In this document: in pieces, positions 6,280-7,139 of the stretch
Layout: each line of letters starts with the position of its first letter
How positions within the stretch are numbered: the first letter of the stretch is position 1
From: Armatimonadota bacterium
GTDB taxonomy: Bacteria; Armatimonadota; Fimbriimonadia; Fimbriimonadales; Fimbriimonadaceae
Assembly: GCA_023423495.1 (NCBI GenBank)
Contig: JAFAFM010000244.1
Span: 1 to 7,139 of the forward strand
Direction: 5' to 3'
Length of the DNA stretch: 7,139 nucleotides
The notes under the pieces: generated by a model
Database searches by the model: none
Told to the model about the DNA's origin: nothing
What the model saw: the letters and a program-made list of their open reading frames with translations, nothing else
Position numbers and translations under genes: made by a program

Positions 6280-6308
6280 TTTATAACAAATTTCGGTGGG
6301 TTTGGGAA
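6280..6308 (-). promoter_or_regulatory. Promoter of the MFS gene, predicting a leaderless transcript
   Basis: On the minus strand a -35-like TTCCCA (6308-6303, four of six matches to TTGACA) is separated by 17 bases from a -10 TATAAA (6285-6280, five of six). The usual start point, 6-7 bases after the -10, falls on or next to the GTG at 6274. With no ribosome-binding site in between, this fits leaderless translation. Confidence 0.5.
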
Positions 6309-6348
6309 TGCCCTCTAGGCAAGCGCGGGCTGCTGAATTAATTAGTGC

Positions 6349-6374
6349 GGAGGCGAGAGCTCACTCCCGCCTCC
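6349..6374 (-). terminator. Hairpin after the thioredoxin-like gene, possible terminator
   Basis: GGAGGCG (6349-6355) pairs with CGCCTCC (6368-6374). After an A/C mismatch, GAG pairs with CTC around a CTCA loop. It lies 9 bases past the stop of the thioredoxin-like gene in transcription order. What follows on the minus strand (GCACTAATTAATTC) is A/T-rich but not a true U-run, so termination may be partial. Partial read-through would feed the MFS gene. Confidence 0.45.
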
Positions 6375-6383
6375 AAACTTGCC

Positions 6384-6944
6384 TTAGTTTGCAGCGACCT
6401 TGTTGATCGCCTTGGCAAGAAGGCCGAGGCCCTCTTCGTCGCCCTTCAGGTTGACGAACTTCTGGCTGACCTTTTTATCGCGGTATACGAACACGGTGTT
6501 CGAAACGTCAGGAGTGACGTTGACCTTATAGGCCGAGACCGCAGCATCCTTCTTTGACAGGTAAGCAAGAGCCACATCCTTCGTGCCGACTCTATCTGCG
6601 ACCGCGGTGAGAAGCTTTGCTGTTTCCTCAGGGGTGTCGGTGAGCACGATCACGAATGCCTGCAATTCAGACTTCGCGTTCGCTTTCATCTCTCGGTCGA
6701 GTAAGCGCGTGATATAAACCAGGTTCTTGGTGTCATGGCCGTTCATCCAAACCTGAACTTGCGGGCGGGCACCATAGGTGCAGGGTGGGCACTTGTCCGT
6801 TCCCTTGAGCGGGCCGGTCACGTGGGTCGGGTGGAACGGAGTTACGGTCTCGCCAACCCTCAGTCCGGACTCGGGGCTGATGGCAAGAACGGGGAGCGCA
6901 AGAGCGCTCACGGCAGCGAAAATCGATAGCATCTTTTTGGACAT
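6384..6944 (-). CDS. Exported thioredoxin-fold-like protein with CPPC motif, 186 aa
   Basis: A signal peptide (MSKKMLSIFAAVSALALPVLA) predicts export. The mature part starts RVGETVTPFHPTHVTGPL and then has C52-P-P-C55, followed by YGARPQVQVW (57-66). After a helical stretch (LVYITRLLDREMKAN) come AFVIVLTD (96-103), VALAYLS (124-130) and VTPDVSNTVFVYRDKKVSQKF (143-163, a cis-Pro-like TP before a strand). The order of strands and helices fits a thioredoxin/peroxiredoxin fold. It resembles hypothetical 'C-x-x-C-x-Y-G-x-R-P' proteins I recall from planctomycetes. The CPPC sits before the first clear strand, not after it as in thioredoxin, so disulfide exchange is possible but not assured; metal binding is an alternative. 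The start is well supported: GGAGGA lies 7 bases before the ATG. It follows the esterase-like gene by 85 bases. Confidence 0.85.
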   Translation of the reverse strand: MSKKMLSIFAAVSALALPVLAISPESGLRVGETVTPFHPTHVTGPLKGTDKCPPCTYGARPQVQVWMNGHDTKNLVYITRLLDREMKANAKSELQAFVIVLTDTPEETAKLLTAVADRVGTKDVALAYLSKKDAAVSAYKVNVTPDVSNTVFVYRDKKVSQKFVNLKGDEEGLGLLAKAINKVAAN

Positions 6945-6987
6945 AAACGTATCCTCCGAAAATTTATACGCAGGGGAATATCTGCGT
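6945..6987 (-). promoter_or_regulatory. Leader of the thioredoxin-like gene: SD, -10 box and hyphenated palindrome
   Basis: On the minus strand TATAAA (6968-6963) could be a -10 box. It is followed by GGAGGA (6957-6952), the Shine-Dalgarno, 7 bases before the ATG. Immediately upstream, and sharing base 6968, lies the inverted repeat ACGCAG-8-CTGCGT (6968-6987). A protein bound there would cover the spacer between the -10 and any -35 region. The -35 itself is poor (AACCAC or TAACCA). Confidence 0.45.
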
Positions 6988-7013
6988 GGTTACACAATTT
7001 TCGAGACTTGTGC

Positions 7014-7029
7014 AGTTCCGTTTGGAACT
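7014..7029 (-). repeat. Short hairpin directly after the esterase-like gene stop
   Basis: AGTTCC and GGAACT form a perfect 6-bp stem around a 4-base loop, starting on the base after the TAG stop (7032-7030). There is no U-run behind it, so it is not a convincing intrinsic terminator. It could mark an mRNA 3' end. Confidence 0.3.
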
Positions 7030-7139
7030 CTATTTAGCTGCCCCAACTGTCCGGAAAAAGTCGACCACCATCTTGCCTGCATTGGCCGGATACTCGTGCC
7101 CGCCCGGGTGGAAATAAGTCGCCAGCGACTGTCCAGCTC
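7030..7139 (-). CDS. Alpha/beta-hydrolase (esterase-like), C-terminal 35 residues
   Basis: Only the last 35 residues lie in the window; the gene enters from the right edge. It reads ATYFHPGGHEYPANAG and then KMVVDFFRTVGAAK before a TAG stop at 7030. The segment F-x-P-G-G-H-x-Y-P followed by an amphipathic helix ending VVDFF is characteristic of the C-terminus of esterase/dienelactone-hydrolase/polyhydroxybutyrate-depolymerase-like proteins. In these the His of the catalytic triad sits in the GGH turn. This is inference from a short piece, and the exact family and any signal peptide are out of view. The reading frame has no stop over the visible length and it is on the same strand as the thioredoxin-like gene. 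Confidence 0.65.
   Translation of the reverse strand, partial: AGQSLATYFHPGGHEYPANAGKMVVDFFRTVGAAK

Noticed and set aside
7014..7029. Hairpin after the esterase-like gene as an intrinsic terminator
   Set aside because: There is no U-run after the stem, so it is listed only as an inverted repeat.
1..7139. CRISPR arrays, insertion sequences, tRNA genes or toxin-antitoxin pairs
   Set aside because: No spaced direct repeats, transposase motifs, cloverleaf-forming segments or paired small genes were seen on either strand.

Overview
The window looks like an ordinary, gene-dense piece of a chromosome from a bacterium of the Armatimonadota (Fimbriimonadia-like), or less likely a planctomycete-type lineage. 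The main clue is a DUF1559-like type II pseudopilin whose N-terminus reads [19 protein letters not shown] followed by ILFPVF. Secreted HAF-repeat and Asp-box propeller proteins fit the same picture. This assignment is inference from protein style. No mobile element, CRISPR array, tRNA or rRNA was seen, and no gap between genes exceeds about 110 bases.

Layout, left to right. (1) Positions 1-1339, minus strand: a HAF-repeat-like secreted protein followed 37 bases downstream by the start of a secreted Asp-box (sialidase-like) protein that runs off the left edge. (2) Positions 1435-2595, plus strand: a small exported protein with a CPHC motif, then a DUF1559-like pseudopilin. A 15-bp perfect palindrome lies just before the pseudopilin start. 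(3) Positions 2602-2633: a strong hairpin between convergent genes, with its T-tract on the minus strand. (4) Positions 2654-4111, minus strand: an exported PDZ plus alpha/beta-hydrolase protein. (5) Positions 4110-5063, plus strand: an exported protein of unknown function whose ATG shares a CATG with the likely ATG of the hydrolase. (6) Positions 5048-6274, minus strand: an MFS transporter overlapping the previous gene tail to tail by 16 bases. (7) Positions 6384-6944, minus strand: an exported thioredoxin-fold-like protein with CPPC. (8) Positions 7030-7139, minus strand: the C-terminus of an esterase-like alpha/beta hydrolase.

How the genes work together: there is no clear pathway. The common theme is export. 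Six of the eight genes carry a signal peptide or prepilin leader in the window, one is an inner-membrane transporter, and the N-terminus of the last is outside the window. Translation signals are mixed. Only the thioredoxin-like gene has a textbook Shine-Dalgarno at normal spacing. Several others have a TATAAA/TATAAT box close to the start codon, which suggests short-leader or leaderless transcripts. I did not find a convincing new multi-gene system. The points most worth a second look are the shared divergent start codons, the small CPHC protein, the PDZ-hydrolase, and the palindromes near start codons.
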